From assembly GCF_037977235.1 (NCBI RefSeq), contig NZ_CP150276.1, positions 3,906,001 to 3,970,000 of the forward strand: DNA of 64,000 nt, in the 5' to 3' direction. The notes under the pieces are model-generated. The model was given only the letters and a program-made list of their open reading frames with translations, was not told the origin of the DNA and ran no database searches. This document shows, one piece after another, positions 17,507 to 26,061 of this stretch. The stretch is from Paenibacillus sp. FSL K6-0276. Its GTDB lineage: Bacteria > Bacillota > Bacilli > Paenibacillales > Paenibacillaceae. Position 1 is the stretch's first letter, and every line of letters begins with the position of its first letter. Position numbers and translations under genes: made by a program.

Positions 17507-19315
17507 TTATAAAATTTGTTCGAAGTTAGATTTCGTTGGAAATTGCATCTCATATAGTTCCTTGTATCGCCCATTTCGCCGGAGTAGGTTTTCATGATTT
17601 CCCAACTCCACAATCTGTCCATGCTCCAATACAACAATTTGATCGGCATTTTGAATCGTGGAAAGACGATGGGCGATAACCAGACAAGTTCGACCTGGAA
17701 GAAGCACAGATAACGCATGCTGAATATGTTGTTCAGATTCCGTATCCAGAGCAGCCGTAGCTTCGTCCAAAATAAGAATGCGAGGATTGGTCAAGAAAGC
17801 TCTGGCTATTGACAATCTTTGCTTTTGTCCTCCGGAAAGCTTGACCCCTCTTTCCCCGATGGGCGTATCATAGCCCATTGGAAAGGCTGAAATAAATTCG
17901 TGGGCGTTTGCGGCATGGGCAGCCGCTTTGATCTCATCTTCTGTGGCCTGAGGTTTACCGTACGCAATATTTTCACGTATCGTGCCATTGAGGAGAATTA
18001 CGTCCTGAGATACGATCCCCATCTGCTGACGAAGCGACTTCACCGTCACTTCCGTTAACGGATAACTGTCAATATAAATGTCTCCTCGCTGAACGTCGTA
18101 CAAACGGGCAATCAAATAAGCAATCGTTGACTTTCCTGATCCTGACGAACCAACCAAAGCCGTAGTTTGGTTACATGGAATCCGCAATTGGAAGTTTTGT
18201 AGAATGGGATGTCCTTCTTCATATGCAAATTCAACATCATCAAACACAATTTGTCCTTTTACTGGCGGTAGAACAATCGCTCCTTCCTTATCGTAAACCT
18301 CTGGAACGGTTGCTAAGACTTCTTGAATGCGCTCGAATGCTGCTGCCGATTGCTGAACTTTGGTAATCATTCTGCTAAAGGAGCGGATGGGCGCTTGCAA
18401 CAAACGCAAGTAAGCTAAGTAAGCTACGATATCACCAACGGACATATTCCCATGCATAACCTGCCACGCTCCGAACAGGAGCACCGACGTCATACCTACA
18501 TAATTCAGCCAATCGATAATTGGCGAGAAAGTTCCCGATAACCTTGAAGCAAAGACTGTGGCTATCCGATGCTGTTCGCTCAATGCCTTGAACTGCTTAG
18601 CTTCCGCATCTTCACTTGCAAAAGACTTGATCATCCGTATGCCTGACAACGTATCTTGAAGTGAGTTGTTTAACTGAGCTGATATGTGACGTACCGCTCT
18701 ATAGGCACTCTTAATGCGTAGGCTGAAATATCGTGATGTTATAAATAAGAAAGGCAGGGTAATAAGTGTAATTAATGCTAGTTGCCAGTCCGTATATAAT
18801 AAGTACCCCACGATCGCAGCGAAGGTTATGACATCCGCTATGATGGACAGGCTATCGGCTGAAACCAGTTCTTGTAGTTGATTTACATCACTCGTTAACC
18901 TTGCCATAAGATCCCCGGTCCGATTACGATCAAAAAATTTCAAATCCAAACTTAATGTGTGTTTGTGCAATTTGTTTCGCAACTGGAAAATTGCCTTCTG
19001 ACTAACAATTGTCATTACATAACTGCTACTGAAGTTAAATATCCCCAGCAGCAATGCAGCTAGCAGGATAAGACCTCCCGTTTCTAGTAGCGCGTAATAC
19101 CTTTTTTCAGGGATGATCTGGTCTATGATCTCTTTAGTTAACTGGGGGATCATAAATTCAAGAATAGAAATGGCTATCACTGTGACGGCACCAAGCATAA
19201 GCAAGACCCATTGCGTCCTTGTGTGCAAGAACATCTCCTTAAACATGATGCGCAGCGATATAAAATGCTGTTCACGACTCTGCTGCTGGTCCCCGGAATG
19301 CTGAGTTTGTTTCAT
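17507..19315 (-). CDS. ABC exporter, fused membrane and ATPase domains
   Basis: 602 residues; a BmrA/MsbA-type half transporter working as a homodimer. Membrane domain about 1-330 (six helices). ATPase domain about 355-595 with Walker A VGSSGSGKST, Q loop VSQDVILLNGTIRENI, signature LSGGQKQRLSIARA, Walker B RILILDEATAALD and the switch His in IAHRLST. It should export a hydrophobic drug or lipid. The gene follows marR, with a palindromic operator between them, and is followed by the MFS exporter. Confidence 0.93.
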   Translation of the reverse strand: MKQTQHSGDQQQSREQHFISLRIMFKEMFLHTRTQWVLLMLGAVTVIAISILEFMIPQLTKEIIDQIIPEKRYYALLETGGLILLAALLLGIFNFSSSYVMTIVSQKAIFQLRNKLHKHTLSLDLKFFDRNRTGDLMARLTSDVNQLQELVSADSLSIIADVITFAAIVGYLLYTDWQLALITLITLPFLFITSRYFSLRIKSAYRAVRHISAQLNNSLQDTLSGIRMIKSFASEDAEAKQFKALSEQHRIATVFASRLSGTFSPIIDWLNYVGMTSVLLFGAWQVMHGNMSVGDIVAYLAYLRLLQAPIRSFSRMITKVQQSAAAFERIQEVLATVPEVYDKEGAIVLPPVKGQIVFDDVEFAYEEGHPILQNFQLRIPCNQTTALVGSSGSGKSTIAYLIARLYDVQRGDIYIDSYPLTEVTVKSLRQQMGIVSQDVILLNGTIRENIAYGKPQATEDEIKAAAHAANAHEFISAFPMGYDTPIGERGVKLSGGQKQRLSIARAFLTNPRILILDEATAALDTESEQHIQHALSVLLPGRTCLVIAHRLSTIQNADQIVVLEHGQIVELGNHENLLRRNGRYKELYEMQFPTKSNFEQIL

Positions 19316-19393
19316 TTTGCATCACATACCTTCATGTTGTAATATCCATCACGGTTATCAAATCAGATCATATCCATCTCTGATCTCATGTAA

Positions 19394-19406
19394 TTAGATT
19401 ATCTAA
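19394..19406. promoter_or_regulatory. MarR-type operator upstream of the ABC exporter
   Basis: TTAGATTATCTAA, a 13-bp palindrome, lies 79-91 bp upstream of the exporter start. An identical 13-mer is in front of marR at 20004-20016; the flanks form longer inverted copies of each other. The regulator encoded next door likely binds both. Confidence 0.7.
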
Positions 19407-19423
19407 CTATATGACCAAAAAAA

Positions 19424-19978
19424 TTATCTACCCGATCCAAGTCGTTTTTCTAAGCTTGCATTTAGTTTAACCAACACTTTTTGGAACACCGCTTGCTCCT
19501 CTTTATCTAATTCATCAACAAGGGATGCGCAAGTAGACCAGAACGTAGGCAATATTTGATTCACAAGCGTACTGCCTTCAGCGCTAATACGAACATGAGT
19601 CATGCGACCATCCTTGGCATACGGTTCACGAACAATCAAATTTTTTTTCTCCAGCCATATTAACAAGGCCGTTACGGACGATCGACGAATCCCCAATCGG
19701 TCTGCTATGGATGAAGGTGTAACCAACTCCTGATCTGCGTGAAGGGATAATAGGAGTAATAGATCCAGCTTGCTCTCCGTGATGTCAAAAGCAGCTAAAT
19801 CAATATCCACCATGTCTAAAACGTTATCTCCCAGCCAGAGCATAATTAGTCCCAGATGCGCTGAATTTAGATTGGTATCGGATGAGGATGTACGCTCCAT
19901 CAACTTCAAATAAGGTGATGTTCCAAGTCTCGGTAATTGTTGCTCGGTCGTATATTCCTTGGCAGGCTTTCTTTTCAA
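19424..19978 (-). CDS. MarR-family transcriptional regulator
   Basis: 184 residues with a winged helix: LLLLLSLHADQELVTPSSIADRLGIRRSSVTALLIWLEKKNLIVREPYAKDGRMTHVRISAEG (about 72-135), including the typical D-R wing (KDGRMTHVRIS). The N- and C-terminal helices form the dimer interface. The start is TTG 19978 with AAGGAGG 8 bp upstream. Matching operators before this gene and before the downstream exporter imply autorepression and control of efflux, relieved by a small ligand or by oxidation. Confidence 0.9.
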   Translation of the reverse strand: MKRKPAKEYTTEQQLPRLGTSPYLKLMERTSSSDTNLNSAHLGLIMLWLGDNVLDMVDIDLAAFDITESKLDLLLLLSLHADQELVTPSSIADRLGIRRSSVTALLIWLEKKNLIVREPYAKDGRMTHVRISAEGSTLVNQILPTFWSTCASLVDELDKEEQAVFQKVLVKLNASLEKRLGSGR

Positions 19979-20003
19979 TTTGCATACCTCCTTACTCCTA
20001 TAG

Positions 20004-20016
20004 TTAGATTATCTAA
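20004..20016. promoter_or_regulatory. MarR-type operator upstream of marR
   Basis: The same TTAGATTATCTAA palindrome as at 19394-19406, 26 bp upstream of the marR start codon. Confidence 0.7.
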
Positions 20017-20059
20017 TTACATTGAATATAACTGATTTCTTTTATTTTTGCAAACCAAA

Positions 20060-20236
20060 TTAAGAAACAAAGGTAACCCTAGAGGCAGAGTTACCTAACA
20101 TCATGTATTCGAGAAATGTACAGAATTCCGAAAAACTAATTCTTGAATAATCTGGATCGGATTCTTCAAGGTCGAAACAAGTCTTCGCATAATTACTAAC
20201 TCTTTCGTATAACCCGGGACATTCATACTCTTTCAT
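20060..20236 (-). CDS. Small cassette-borne hypothetical protein (58 aa)
   Basis: An open frame from ATG 20236 to TAA 20060-20062 encodes 58 residues (begins MKEYECPGLYERV, ends SASRVTFVS). It is rich in acidic and aromatic residues and not recognised. It begins a few bases after the attC-like end box GTTAGGTGA, whose AGGTGA may serve as its ribosome binding site, as reported for some integron cassettes. It is the third and leftmost unit of the array; no closing attC-like element follows it before the MarR operator, so the cassette looks cut off there. Confidence 0.45.
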   Translation of the reverse strand: MKEYECPGLYERVSNYAKTCFDLEESDPDYSRISFSEFCTFLEYMMLGNSASRVTFVS

Positions 20237-20243
20237 GCAACTA

Positions 20244-20370
20244 TTTCACCTAACGTTCCCGTTTTCACGACGTCCGACGTAGTCGGATGTGTCCAGATAC
20301 TCCTACTTCCCCGAAATCCCTCTGCCGGATCGAGGGCGTATGCCCAACGCGTGAATATAATGTTATATGA
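20244..20370 (-). repeat. attC-like element A
   Basis: Read on the minus strand: TCATATAAC, 6 nt, TTCACG, a variable centre with hairpins (20270-20288 and GGGC/GCCC near 20335-20345), CGTGAA, 9 nt, GTTAGGTGA. Outer boxes fit RYYYAAC...GTTRRRY in place, and the inner TTCACG/CGTGAA pair resembles L boxes. The two outer boxes do not pair with each other. TCATATAAC pairs with the opening box of the cassette to its right, and GTTAGGTGA opens the next cassette, as expected for integron attC sites. Confidence 0.6.
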
Positions 20371-20411
20371 GGGTCAGGTCGTCTTTGAAATGCTAACGAA
20401 TATTTACTATT

Positions 20412-20701
20412 TTATTTATTTCTACTAAATTTAAAGAGTAATGGAATTATTCCATCATCAGGTTTACCTAATAAAAATCCAAATTTATTAATGTTATTTA
20501 CAAACAACCTACCGTTACACCTGTACCGATACCAGCCCCAATACTTAGCAAATACTTTTTTTGATTTTTCAATTCTTTTCTTCGAAGTAGTAGCTCATTT
20601 ATATGTTGTGAATTATTATTTTGACAATATACAACAGCTTCACTCTGATAAAAGTCGAATATTTCATCAAACTTAGCATTAATTTTCTCTTTGATTCCCA
20701 T
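20412..20701 (-). pseudogene. Cassette gene: small membrane protein, frameshifted
   Basis: From ATG 20701 the frame encodes 67 residues with a helical charged N terminus (MGIKEKINAKFDEIF...) and a start of a Gly-rich hydrophobic segment (YLLSIGAGIGTGVTVGCL), stopping at 20498. In the shifted frame the sequence continues without stop as a protein-like tail (LFVNNINKFGFLLGKPDDG...KFSRNK) to TAA at 20412-20414, so one base seems missing in the GG run near 20508. The restored product would be about 96 residues with one membrane segment. It lies between attC-like elements A and B, whose facing boxes (GTTATATGA / TCATATAAC) are complementary, defining one cassette. No known family. Confidence 0.5.
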
Positions 20702-20743
20702 GTATTAAAGCACTCATTCCTAAATTATTTGCTTTCCTGACTT

Positions 20744-20917
20744 TCATATAACGTTTCCGCATTCACGAACCCTCATCACCTTAAGGGAGCGTAGCGACCG
20801 GCCGCGACTGCGGTTAGGTGATGCAGGGTTGTCTGTCTGACTCCACTTCCTCGAAAATGCATCGGGCAGACCAAGGATTGCTTGCGATCCGTAGCGTGAA
20901 TGTGTTGTTAGGTGATG
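20744..20917 (-). repeat. attC-like element B
   Basis: Read on the minus strand: TCACCTAAC, 6 nt, TTCACG, centre, CGTGAA, 9 nt, GTTATATGA. It has the same layout as element A but with swapped outer boxes. The centre is longer and holds a nested stem (AACCCT-CATCACCTTA near 20768 with TTAGGTGATGCAGGGTT near 20814-20830) and a further GTCTG/CAGAC hairpin. Its first box pairs with the opening box of the methyltransferase cassette and its last box opens the small-protein cassette. Confidence 0.6.
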
Positions 20918-20947
20918 TTGAAGCCCTCTTTGAACACTACCAATGAT

Positions 20948-21663
20948 TTACTTCTTTCTCCAAAGACTTGCCCACAAAAAGGGCACCCCAAATATCTCAT
21001 CACTTTCATTACATGTTGTCATGCTTCTGAATTCTACTATTTCAAAATAATCTTCTAATAGTTCGTGTAATTTCTCTTTGCTGTAAGCTTGTCCGCCTTT
21101 CATACTTTTCTCACGATATACTTCCCAATCACTTATTTCTAGCGCTCCTCCAATTTCAGTAAACCCTGGAGCAAAGCATGTTAATCCAAAATATCCTCCG
21201 GTTTTTAGTGCATTATGAATCATTTGAATGTACCCAATCCGTCTATGTGGCCATAGATGATGTAAACAACCAGAATCATATACCAAATCATATTGTTGAT
21301 CCTTTATATTAAGTTCAAATACGGACTTGCATTCAAAATTTATTGAAATATTCTTCTCTCTGGCACGTTCCTTCGCCCAATCAATAGCTTCTTCCGATAT
21401 GTCAACTGCATCCACCTCGTATCCTTTAAGTGATGCATATATTGCGTTTCTTCCTGGCCCACATCCCAATTCCAGCATTCTACCAGCATGTAAGATCCCC
21501 GATTCAAAATATGATACGAGATTCTCATCTGGATAGTTCACAAAAAAGGGACTTTCTTCGTTCTATCGCTATAAAACTTGTTCCAAAAAGGAGCGGGCTC
21601 TCTCATTAACGAATCTATCATGTTAAAAAGATCATCTATGTTTTTTATGGTTTCACCTGACAT
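20948..21663 (-). pseudogene. Cassette gene: SAM-dependent methyltransferase, frameshifted
   Basis: Class I methyltransferase. Motif I MLELGCGPGRNAIYASLKGYEVDAVDISEEAI with the SAM-binding GCGPG, motif IV YDLVYDSGCLHHL, then a GGYFGLTCFAPGF block. An ATG at 21663 with AGGGAGG 8 bp upstream begins MSGETIKNIDDLFNM...FWNKFYSDRTKKVPF, the usual N terminus of this family, but the frame is lost at a T6 run (21542-21547), where one more T would join it to FVNYPDENLVSYFESG. A shorter product could start at the GTG at 21541 (197 residues). The gene fills one cassette between element B and half-site C. Substrate unknown. Confidence 0.8.
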
Positions 21664-21704
21664 CTTTGACACCTCCCTAGTAATCATTATTTACTATGCT
21701 TCAA

Positions 21705-21737
21705 TTTCACCTAACGTAATATTCACGAAGTTCGCCA
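21705..21737 (-). repeat. attC-like half-site C
   Basis: On the minus strand CGTGAA, 6 nt, GTTAGGTGA opens the methyltransferase cassette. The box is complementary to the first box of element B. No matching left part is found further upstream, so either the outer half has been lost or this is the array boundary. Confidence 0.5.
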
Positions 21738-22051
21738 ATCTACAGAATACAATTATATAAACGATCAAATCAGGATTCTAATTGTACCTATAGATTATAC
21801 TATAAAATGGAAAAATATGACGAACGGAATTCTTTCACTTCCAAACAAAAAGCCTCCGCCAATTCCACTGGCGAAAACATCTTAAAATTGATTCACACGA
21901 ACATCCCATCAATGACAGGTACGTGTGTATTACCAACGTCAGATTCTTGTAAGTTGGCGCAAAACTGACCCTAAAAACTGCGATTCCCCTCATTTAAAGG
22001 GGTTATATGCAAGTACAACATTGAAATGAAGTCCAAACATCACGATTCACC

Positions 22052-22213
22052 CTGTGGCTGATATCGGAACATACAGGCATGAGAAAGCTGCTGTTATTCG
22101 GTATGCTGATCCACGGTTTTGATTGGATCGTCGGCCTATTGTGTCATGCCTAGTATCCGAGCATGCTGATCGCGCGTTTTTTCCAGGGAGTCGATGCTTC
22201 GGTAATTCCATAT
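22052..22213 (+). pseudogene. MFS exporter remnant (TetL/DHA2-like)
   Basis: The frame reads ...GMRKLLLFGMLIHGFDWIVGLLCHA, a TAG, then YPSMLIARFFQGVDASVIP. This follows the helix 3-4 region of tetracycline-type exporters (KRLLLFGI...GFVGHSFF..LI.ARF.QGAGA..FP). Only this piece remains and it holds a stop codon. Confidence 0.6.
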
Positions 22214-22224
22214 GATCGGCCACG

Positions 22225-22252
22225 AAAAAAACACGACCTAATCCGTCGTGTT
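22225..22252 (-). terminator. Terminator-like hairpin
   Basis: AACACGAC (22230-22237) pairs with GTCGTGTT (22245-22252) and is followed by seven T on the minus strand. It may be a back-up terminator for the tyramine genes. Confidence 0.55.
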
Positions 22253-22451
22253 CATAATCGTGTTAGGTGGAGCGGTCTCACTATTCACCAACCTATTTTT
22301 CATGATAAACAGGTGATTGTATTAAGCTAGTTGTGAAGGTTTTGTCGACTTTCTCATGAATCCATATAAAATGTTTAGCACAGGCGATAAGAACCCTAAG
22401 GAAATTAAAATCGGAATTTGGGGAGATGTAAGGAACACCTTGTGAATAAAG

Positions 22452-22488
22452 AAGAATGTGTACCAATCAATTTTTGATACACATTCCT
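22452..22488 (-). terminator. Terminator of tyrP-tdcA
   Basis: A 9-bp stem (22454-22462 with 22478-22486) with a 15-nt loop and a T-rich tail on the minus strand, immediately after the tdcA stop. Confidence 0.65.
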
Positions 22489-22495
22489 TTTATTT

Positions 22496-24373
22496 CTATT
22501 CGTTCATTTCAATCATATAGATTTTCTCGAGCTTCTCTTGCATCGCCTCTTCAATCTTAGCCGCATACTCTTCAAAAACTTGCGCATCATGTGCGTATGG
22601 AGATAAGGCACAAGCGCGAAGAATCGTTACTTTGCCAGCACGATCCCATTCTGCCCTGCTGAACCCAAGGTTCTGTACGAAATCCAGTGGACTATCTCCA
22701 TAATCTGGAATAGCAAAATCCGTATGGGATGTAAGGAATTCGTTGTTGTACAAATCGCCTTTTACATATGAGGCATATTCAAAGAAGTCATGGTTCAACT
22801 TGTTCATTTTTTCCAAATCGGTATTACCTTCTTCATTAAAAACGTAATCAACCATATTAAAGTCTGGCTTTGTCAACGGGTGGATCTTAATCACCTTTCC
22901 ATTAACATTGAATTTTCTGTCCTTCAGGAAGTTGTAGAAGCGGTATGCTCCCTCGATGCTTGCGCCCATTAGCTTGCCGTAGCCAGTTATGTTGAGTGGC
23001 AATACATGGTGAGCGGTCCATACACTTGCAGCGGTTGCACCTGCTTTAGAACCTTCGAGAATATAAGCACCGAGCAACGCCGGAATGTCTGCATCTTTCT
23101 CGAATACATAAGTTGCAAAGTATGAAATCGCATCGCGCATTCTGCTATCTTTAATAACAATTGCACCTGCAGAGTAAGGAATATAGCCCATTTTGTGAGG
23201 ATCAATAGTAATCGTCTCCACTTGGCTCATTGCTTTGAAGGCATTGTATACTTCTTCAGTTAGCCATTCATTTTTCAAGCTCATATCCGTGAAAATGTTA
23301 TGTTTTTTGTACATTTCATCAATTTTGTCAAACGCAATAAATTCATCATTTTGATCCAAGAAGATGGCACGAGCATAACCTCCATATGCAGCATCTACAT
23401 GGATATAATAGTAAATTCCTTCCTTTTCTAATTTCTCTCGAAGCGCAACAATTTTATGGATATTGTCAATTTGACCTTCCTCAGTACTACCCACTACCCC
23501 AACCACTCCCAGAATCGGAATGTTCTCTGCTGCTAATTTGCGAATGCTTGCTTCCAGCTTATCGATATCCATATGGTAGCTGCTATCTACATCAATTGCT
23601 TCTACACAATCAAGTCCGATCCCAATAATGTCAGCTGCTTTTAGCCAAGAGTAATGTTTAGTTTGCGGGATGAGCCATTTCCCTAATTTTTCAAGGTACC
23701 GGCCGCTACGTGCAGATTTTGCTTTTACGTCATCAAGTTTGTCCGGAATTTGCTCCATAATGTCCAGAATTTCATTGGTAGACATATTCAGCAGTTCCCA
23801 TTCTGATTTACCTTCTACATATTCAGGTGCTATTTCTTTAATCGCAAGCGGCAAGGACTTCATGTTACGTGCATACCAGAGTCCTTCCAAGTTTGCGATG
23901 GAACCATCAGCACAGATGTGTCCCCAGCTTTCCCCTTCCTTGTAACTCATCATGCTGCATAATTGATGTCCAACTTCTTCTTCCATTTGTGATGTACCCG
24001 GGGACGATTCATAAGCAACATTGTTACCATTCCAGAGCATAGCAGCGGTATAGGCAATAATCGCAGGCATCAATGTTTCCGAGTTCATATGACCCCAGAA
24101 GCGGCCAGCTGTATGCCATGGCAGAGATTCCGTGCGAAGCTTGGAGGACAATTCGTTGAACACGCTGCGCATATGGTTTGCTGTATCCTGGAAGCTTTCC
24201 GAGGTTTTATCATAAGGTGTAATAACCGGCAAATCTTGTGGCTGATAGTTCTGGCGCCAACCAACGTGCTCATCGACAACTTTTAGCAATATTTCTTTGA
24301 AAAGATCGACGTTTTCCCCTTTATCCCCAAGGAATAGTGCTTTTAAGTTGATTTCTGGCATTTCATAATTCAT
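22496..24373 (-). CDS. tdcA: Tyrosine decarboxylase
   Basis: PLP-dependent conversion of L-tyrosine to tyramine and CO2, consuming a proton. The 625-residue sequence tracks the enterococcal tyrosine decarboxylase as I recall it almost block by block: [97 protein letters not shown] (D327) and [18 protein letters not shown] with the Schiff-base K394, then [24 protein letters not shown]. It lies 50 bp after tyrP in the same orientation, with a T-box tyrS upstream, the gene set of lactic acid bacterial tyramine clusters. Likely role: acid resistance and proton-motive-force generation. Confidence 0.93.
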   Translation of the reverse strand: MNYEMPEINLKALFLGDKGENVDLFKEILLKVVDEHVGWRQNYQPQDLPVITPYDKTSESFQDTANHMRSVFNELSSKLRTESLPWHTAGRFWGHMNSETLMPAIIAYTAAMLWNGNNVAYESSPGTSQMEEEVGHQLCSMMSYKEGESWGHICADGSIANLEGLWYARNMKSLPLAIKEIAPEYVEGKSEWELLNMSTNEILDIMEQIPDKLDDVKAKSARSGRYLEKLGKWLIPQTKHYSWLKAADIIGIGLDCVEAIDVDSSYHMDIDKLEASIRKLAAENIPILGVVGVVGSTEEGQIDNIHKIVALREKLEKEGIYYYIHVDAAYGGYARAIFLDQNDEFIAFDKIDEMYKKHNIFTDMSLKNEWLTEEVYNAFKAMSQVETITIDPHKMGYIPYSAGAIVIKDSRMRDAISYFATYVFEKDADIPALLGAYILEGSKAGATAASVWTAHHVLPLNITGYGKLMGASIEGAYRFYNFLKDRKFNVNGKVIKIHPLTKPDFNMVDYVFNEEGNTDLEKMNKLNHDFFEYASYVKGDLYNNEFLTSHTDFAIPDYGDSPLDFVQNLGFSRAEWDRAGKVTILRACALSPYAHDAQVFEEYAAKIEEAMQEKLEKIYMIEMNE

Positions 24374-24423
24374 GTATTTTCCTCCTATTCATGTGTATCA
24401 ATGACAATGCTGATGAATTCAAT

Positions 24424-25833
24424 TTATTTCTCTTTTTTCCAGCTTGGTCTCTTTACTTTATAGATGACAAGAGCAATACCTACCATCACAATCGTCGTTA
24501 CAACTTGAAAAATGATGTAGCCTGTGTGTTGACTTGGGCTCAGAATAGAGGGCGGAATCAAGCTGACTACAAGTGTAATAGCTACACTTAGCAGAGACAA
24601 CAATGCTACAAACCACATAAGACCATTACCTTTGTTGCCTAGACGGAACGGTCTTTCCACTCGAGGCATCTTATAGCGTAAGCGGATGGCAGAAATGGAA
24701 ATCAGTAAATATACGATACAATATAAGATGGTTGTTGTAATCGTAATGATCAGGAATGCACTATTGACGTCCGGTACAACAATGTATAGTACAGATACGA
24801 GTGAGATAACGATCGCTTGAATCATAACGAATGTAATCGGAATATTCTTAGACGTTCTCTTCTGGAAGAACGGCGGCAAGTTACCTTCCTCAGCCACTTT
24901 AATCATTGATTTACTTGGTCCAAGCACCCATGCACTCAGTTGAACAAGTACACCGATTAGAATCATTGCAGAAATAATGTTGACGAAAATCGATGGAACC
25001 CCTAAATTATTACAGAAGATCATATAGGGCTGTGTGATGTTTGCCAATTCCATTTTGCCTTTCGGCACAGCATTAGATACCGTCATTCCAGCAACAAGAT
25101 TGAAAATGACGAGCAAAATAACGGATGCGATAACGGCAATCGGATAATTCCGTTTCGGATTTTCAATATTGTTCGCATGAACGGAAGAAATTTCAACACC
25201 GGCGAAAATGAAGATAATCCCAGATAAGTAAGCCAAGCTTCCCAGATCTCCTAGATTCGGCAGCAGATCGCTTGCCTTGAAGTTGCCCAGATAGCTGTCC
25301 GGCTGAATTCCATTTTTGAATAGATAAATAACGCCTAAAATAACAAGAAAGACGAATGGGATATATACCCCAATGATGGCTCCCCAGTTACCTGCAATTT
25401 TGACCATATCGAACTTCAAGTTCAATAAGGTAACGCCCCAGTAAGATATGAGAATGACTACAAATATAAAGTAGTTATTGGATGACAACTTAGGAGCGTT
25501 AATCACGTATCCAAATAGTACACCTACCGTTGATGCTACCATGACCATCCCGAAAAACATTTGTACCCATAACAGCCATGAAGTAACGAATCCCCACTTT
25601 TCACCTAATCCATTTTTGACCCATACTTGTGGACCGCCCTCTTGGGGAAATGCCGTGGACAGTTCAGCAGACATTAATGCAATGGGAAGTGCGAACAAGA
25701 TCGCTGCAACCAGCATGTAGAAAATCTGTGTCCAACCCGTAATGGCAAGTGTCGGTACACTACGGACAGTACCAAAAAAAGCCATTGTAATACCGATTAA
25801 CCCGAACAGTGTCAATTTTTTTGAATTAGCCAT
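24424..25833 (-). CDS. tyrP: Tyrosine/tyramine antiporter
   Basis: 469 residues, 12 predicted helices, APC superfamily of the glutamate:GABA-antiporter type. Visible blocks: LFGLIGITMAFFGTVRSVPTLA at the N terminus, LMSAELSTAFPQEGGPQVWVKNGLGEKWGF, GIIFIFAGVEISSVHANNIENPKRNYP, and LGPSKSMIKVAEEGNLPPFFQKRTSKNIP. Placement directly before tdcA supports exchange of tyrosine for tyramine. It has its own upstream region (about 160 bp) after the tyrS2 terminator; AAGGAAGG precedes ATG 25833. Confidence 0.87.
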   Translation of the reverse strand: MANSKKLTLFGLIGITMAFFGTVRSVPTLAITGWTQIFYMLVAAILFALPIALMSAELSTAFPQEGGPQVWVKNGLGEKWGFVTSWLLWVQMFFGMVMVASTVGVLFGYVINAPKLSSNNYFIFVVILISYWGVTLLNLKFDMVKIAGNWGAIIGVYIPFVFLVILGVIYLFKNGIQPDSYLGNFKASDLLPNLGDLGSLAYLSGIIFIFAGVEISSVHANNIENPKRNYPIAVIASVILLVIFNLVAGMTVSNAVPKGKMELANITQPYMIFCNNLGVPSIFVNIISAMILIGVLVQLSAWVLGPSKSMIKVAEEGNLPPFFQKRTSKNIPITFVMIQAIVISLVSVLYIVVPDVNSAFLIITITTTILYCIVYLLISISAIRLRYKMPRVERPFRLGNKGNGLMWFVALLSLLSVAITLVVSLIPPSILSPSQHTGYIIFQVVTTIVMVGIALVIYKVKRPSWKKEK

Positions 25834-25995
25834 AATCCCTACCCTTCCTTCTATGACAACAATGATTTAATCAATTTTGCTCCCAGACAATGACGTTTAT
25901 CGTTTTCAACATACCTCTAGAATGTCTTGCAAATGATGATTTTATTCTGTTCTTTGAAAAAATAAGGGAAGGTAAATTTGGCAAAAAATAAAAAC

Positions 25996-26040
25996 AAAAA
26001 AAGAACCGGTTTTGGCCATTTACGGCAACAAAACCAGTTC
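25996..26040 (-). terminator. Terminator between tyrS2 and tyrP
   Basis: A 12-bp stem with one G-T pair (26003-26014 with 26029-26040) and a seven-T run on the minus strand. It separates tyrS2 from tyrP, implying a separate promoter or read-through for the decarboxylation pair. Confidence 0.85.
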
Positions 26041-26061
26041 TAATGCGACATTCTATGTGAT

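Larger units (their letters stand above)
21738..22449. other. Non-coding region with decayed exporter fragment
   Basis: About 700 bp without an intact gene. Apart from the MFS remnant and hairpin listed separately, a small GC-rich hairpin followed by T on the minus strand lies near 21848-21872. Nothing else was recognised. Confidence 0.4.

Noticed and set aside
20244..20917. Elements A and B as two copies of a simple palindromic MITE
   Set aside because: The outer boxes within each element do not match, while boxes across each gene do; a MITE would show the opposite.
20740..20930. CRISPR array
   Set aside because: Only two long, diverged, structured elements; no short regular repeats or spacers and no cas genes.
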